DNA of 64,000 bases, taken from NCBI GenBank assembly GCA_036940085.1, contig JALLBK010000021.1:1-64000 (forward strand), given 5' to 3'. This stretch comes from Discostella pseudostelligera (lineage: Eukaryota; Bacillariophyta; Thalassiosirophyceae; Thalassiosirales; Thalassiosiraceae). The position numbers and the translations under genes are program-made. This document shows, one piece after another, positions 62,415 through 64,000 of this stretch (position 1 is its first letter; every line of letters starts with the position of its first letter). The notes under the pieces were generated by a model. The model was not told the origin of the DNA and did not search any database. It saw nothing but the letters and a program-made list of their open reading frames with translations.

Positions 62415-64000
62415 CTACGCTTCCTCCTCAGACCGATTCAGTCGACGTTGAAGATGAAGTGAGATATCTATTCCGTGCGTTACCAGCCAAGATAAACCAT
62501 CAGCGTATTGATTTCTGGTGCGCGTCATACGCACATCTGCTGTTGTCTGAGTCGATTGCCACAGGTTGTATGCAAACCACCAGACAGAGTCGCAGACAAA
62601 AGTTTGAACTCCTAAATGTCCAGCAACTAATATTTTCATGCATAGGGCTTTGCAATATGGGCTCATTGCCAGACTCTCATTCTTTGCGGGGTCGAAAAGT
62701 TCTTGTGTCGACTCTAACTTAATGGGTGGCATTTTGTTGTGGATAGTCACAATGTTGATGACGTGCATTCTGCTCAAGGGGTCCACGTCTGCGTCGTCGT
62801 CGAGTGGATTCCATATCCAACCCACGCATTCGTTTGGATCAGGTATGGGCGGTGCTTCTATGGACTGCTTCGCAGCCACATATTCTGCTTGTTGGCTATG
62901 AAAGGCATTGGGAGGCAAGCATATTTCTACAATATCCTTGACAAACTCGAGCTTGGCCGCAGGAACTTCGGGAGCATGAAAAAACTGATCCTCCCAGTCC
63001 ACCCTACGATGAGCGCCCCACCATTTCCCTTCCTTGGCCATGATGATTTTCTCATGCATGCACTTGTCGTAGTTTTTTACTACTTGGTCTAAAGCACCAA
63101 GCTCAATAACGAGATTATTCCAACGTTCGATGTCACATGGGTCATGTTCAATAGCGCCAGCAAGAACATCAATTAATGCATCTCGAGGCAAGTCATCCGA
63201 ATCGCACAATTGTCGTACTTTTGCGATGGAATTTCTCGAGCAAGTTGTAGTTGCCCAACGCAATGTCTGAGAGGAAGAGCACAGTGAATTGCTGTGAATA
63301 AATTTGAAGTAAGCTAAAAAGGAGCTCAATTTGACAATAGACAACTTACATGATAGGCATGAAGGCGTTTCACTTCCAATCCAAATCCAAGCTCCTGCGG
63401 ACGGTGCAAAAGGGATGCAGCCTTGTTCCATTCTAACATGGAAGCAATTGCCAAGTGAAACATGGGTGCATCGTGACTGTGTGCATAGTTGATGAACTGC
63501 CTCATCGCGTCAGCAGCGTTGACTCGGATGTCAGGAAAACGTTGCAACTGTGGCCTTTCTGATGGCTCACATTCCATTTTGATATTGCTGTGGATTATTG
63601 AATCTCTAGTCGAGCCAAAAGCGATGCAGAGCATACCGAGCAATGTCGCCACAAACCATGACCAGTGGTCAACATTTTCTGGATCCTTTTCAGTGCATGT
63701 CTGAAACACTGCGGCGGCCTCCTGCATGACGCTTACTAGAGTTTCATCGATAATTTTCCCTCTCATATCCCAGCCCACCTTCGGGGCAGAGATCAGAGTC
63801 CCTTCGTCCTCGATCAATGCAATCATATTCTTAACCAAATCGAAAGGTGTTCTATTGTCCGGGGAGTCAGGGCAGCATGCTCTCGACACCAATTCAGCAG
63901 CGCGCGGTGTAAGATTATCAGCAATCAGAGCAATCGCCGTCGTGATACGAATTGATGTAAACGTAGCCAAATGTCTGTGCAACAGACGTTCTTTTCCGCG
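62415..64000 (-). CDS. Unknown protein, 5' end beyond the window, 2 exons seen
   Basis: Partial gene. The minus-strand frame is open to the right edge (64000) and down to 63350, then a GT-AG intron (63349-63267, 83 bp) joins LHAYH to TLRWATTTCSRNS, and the second exon (63266-62415, 284 codons) ends at TGA/TAA at 62415. The visible 500 residues have no family that I recognise. The first exon is helical and neutral (LIADNLTPRAAELVSRACC, FVATLLGMLCIAFGS, AADAMRQFINYAHSHDAPMFH). The second has Trp-rich patches (KWWGAHRRVDWEDQFFH, WIWNPLDDDADVDPL) and ends RRLNRSEEEA. An HEAT-like or TPR-like fold is possible but unproved. It converges on the PhyH gene with a 6-bp gap. Confidence 0.75.

Noticed and set aside
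1..64000. tRNA or rRNA genes
   Set aside because: I looked for T-arm/CCA-like and GGTTCRANTCC blocks in the intergenic stretches and found none that fold. A tRNAscan run would settle this.

Overview
The window is nuclear DNA of a photosynthetic stramenopile, most likely a centric diatom. The clues are short GT-AG introns (57-315 bp), eukaryote-only proteins (SmD3, 60S uL22/RPL17, TRAPPC6, a DHHC palmitoyltransferase, type II pantothenate kinase), signal peptides followed by an Ala|Phe or Ala|Trp step typical of diatom plastid pre-sequences, and a diatom-style Ty1/copia element. The exact species is not determined.

Layout. Positions 1-15218 are a repeat-rich block: a decayed protease/gag-like retroelement relic with a 382-bp tandem repeat (1-3357), simple repeats, a decayed Pro/Gln-rich gene (4497-6376, minus), a decayed two-gene DNA transposon (Harbinger/DDE_Tnp_4-type transposase on plus, SAP-domain partner on minus; 6621-8422), minisatellites, and a broken Copia retrotransposon (9493-15218) that has no recognisable integrase core and carries an exact 703-bp internal duplication. 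Most premature stops in these relics are TGA where Arg (CGA) is expected, which points to CpG deamination. Positions 15388-64000 are a compact genic block of 19 genes, many in divergent or convergent pairs with gaps as small as 6 bp.

Genes in order: TrmN6-like methyltransferase; CTP synthase (3 exons); unknown 399-aa protein; DnaJ protein; unknown nuclear-type protein with a duplicated motif; DHHC palmitoyltransferase (2 exons); SmD3; pantothenate kinase (2 exons); a giant TPR protein that I assemble from five exons as 4573 aa; a trypsin-fold protein with Cys in the nucleophile position; TRAPPC6 (2 exons); plastid-type double-VOC protein (3 exons); RPL17; Gfo/Idh/MocA oxidoreductase (4 exons); a small secreted/plastid protein (2 exons); plastid RF1 (3 exons); a low-complexity protein; a PhyH-dioxygenase/beta-propeller fusion (3 exons); and a partial unknown gene running off the right edge. 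Every exon assembly was checked by hand for GT-AG ends and for frame closure (total CDS length divisible by 3).

The genes do not form one pathway; they are mainly housekeeping. Two features tie the region together: a GGCGGGAA / GCGCCAAA (E2F-like) box recurs in most of the gene-flanking intervals, and the regions upstream of CTP synthase and pantothenate kinase share a longer ordered module. The most unusual single object is the giant TPR gene, which occupies 14 kb.
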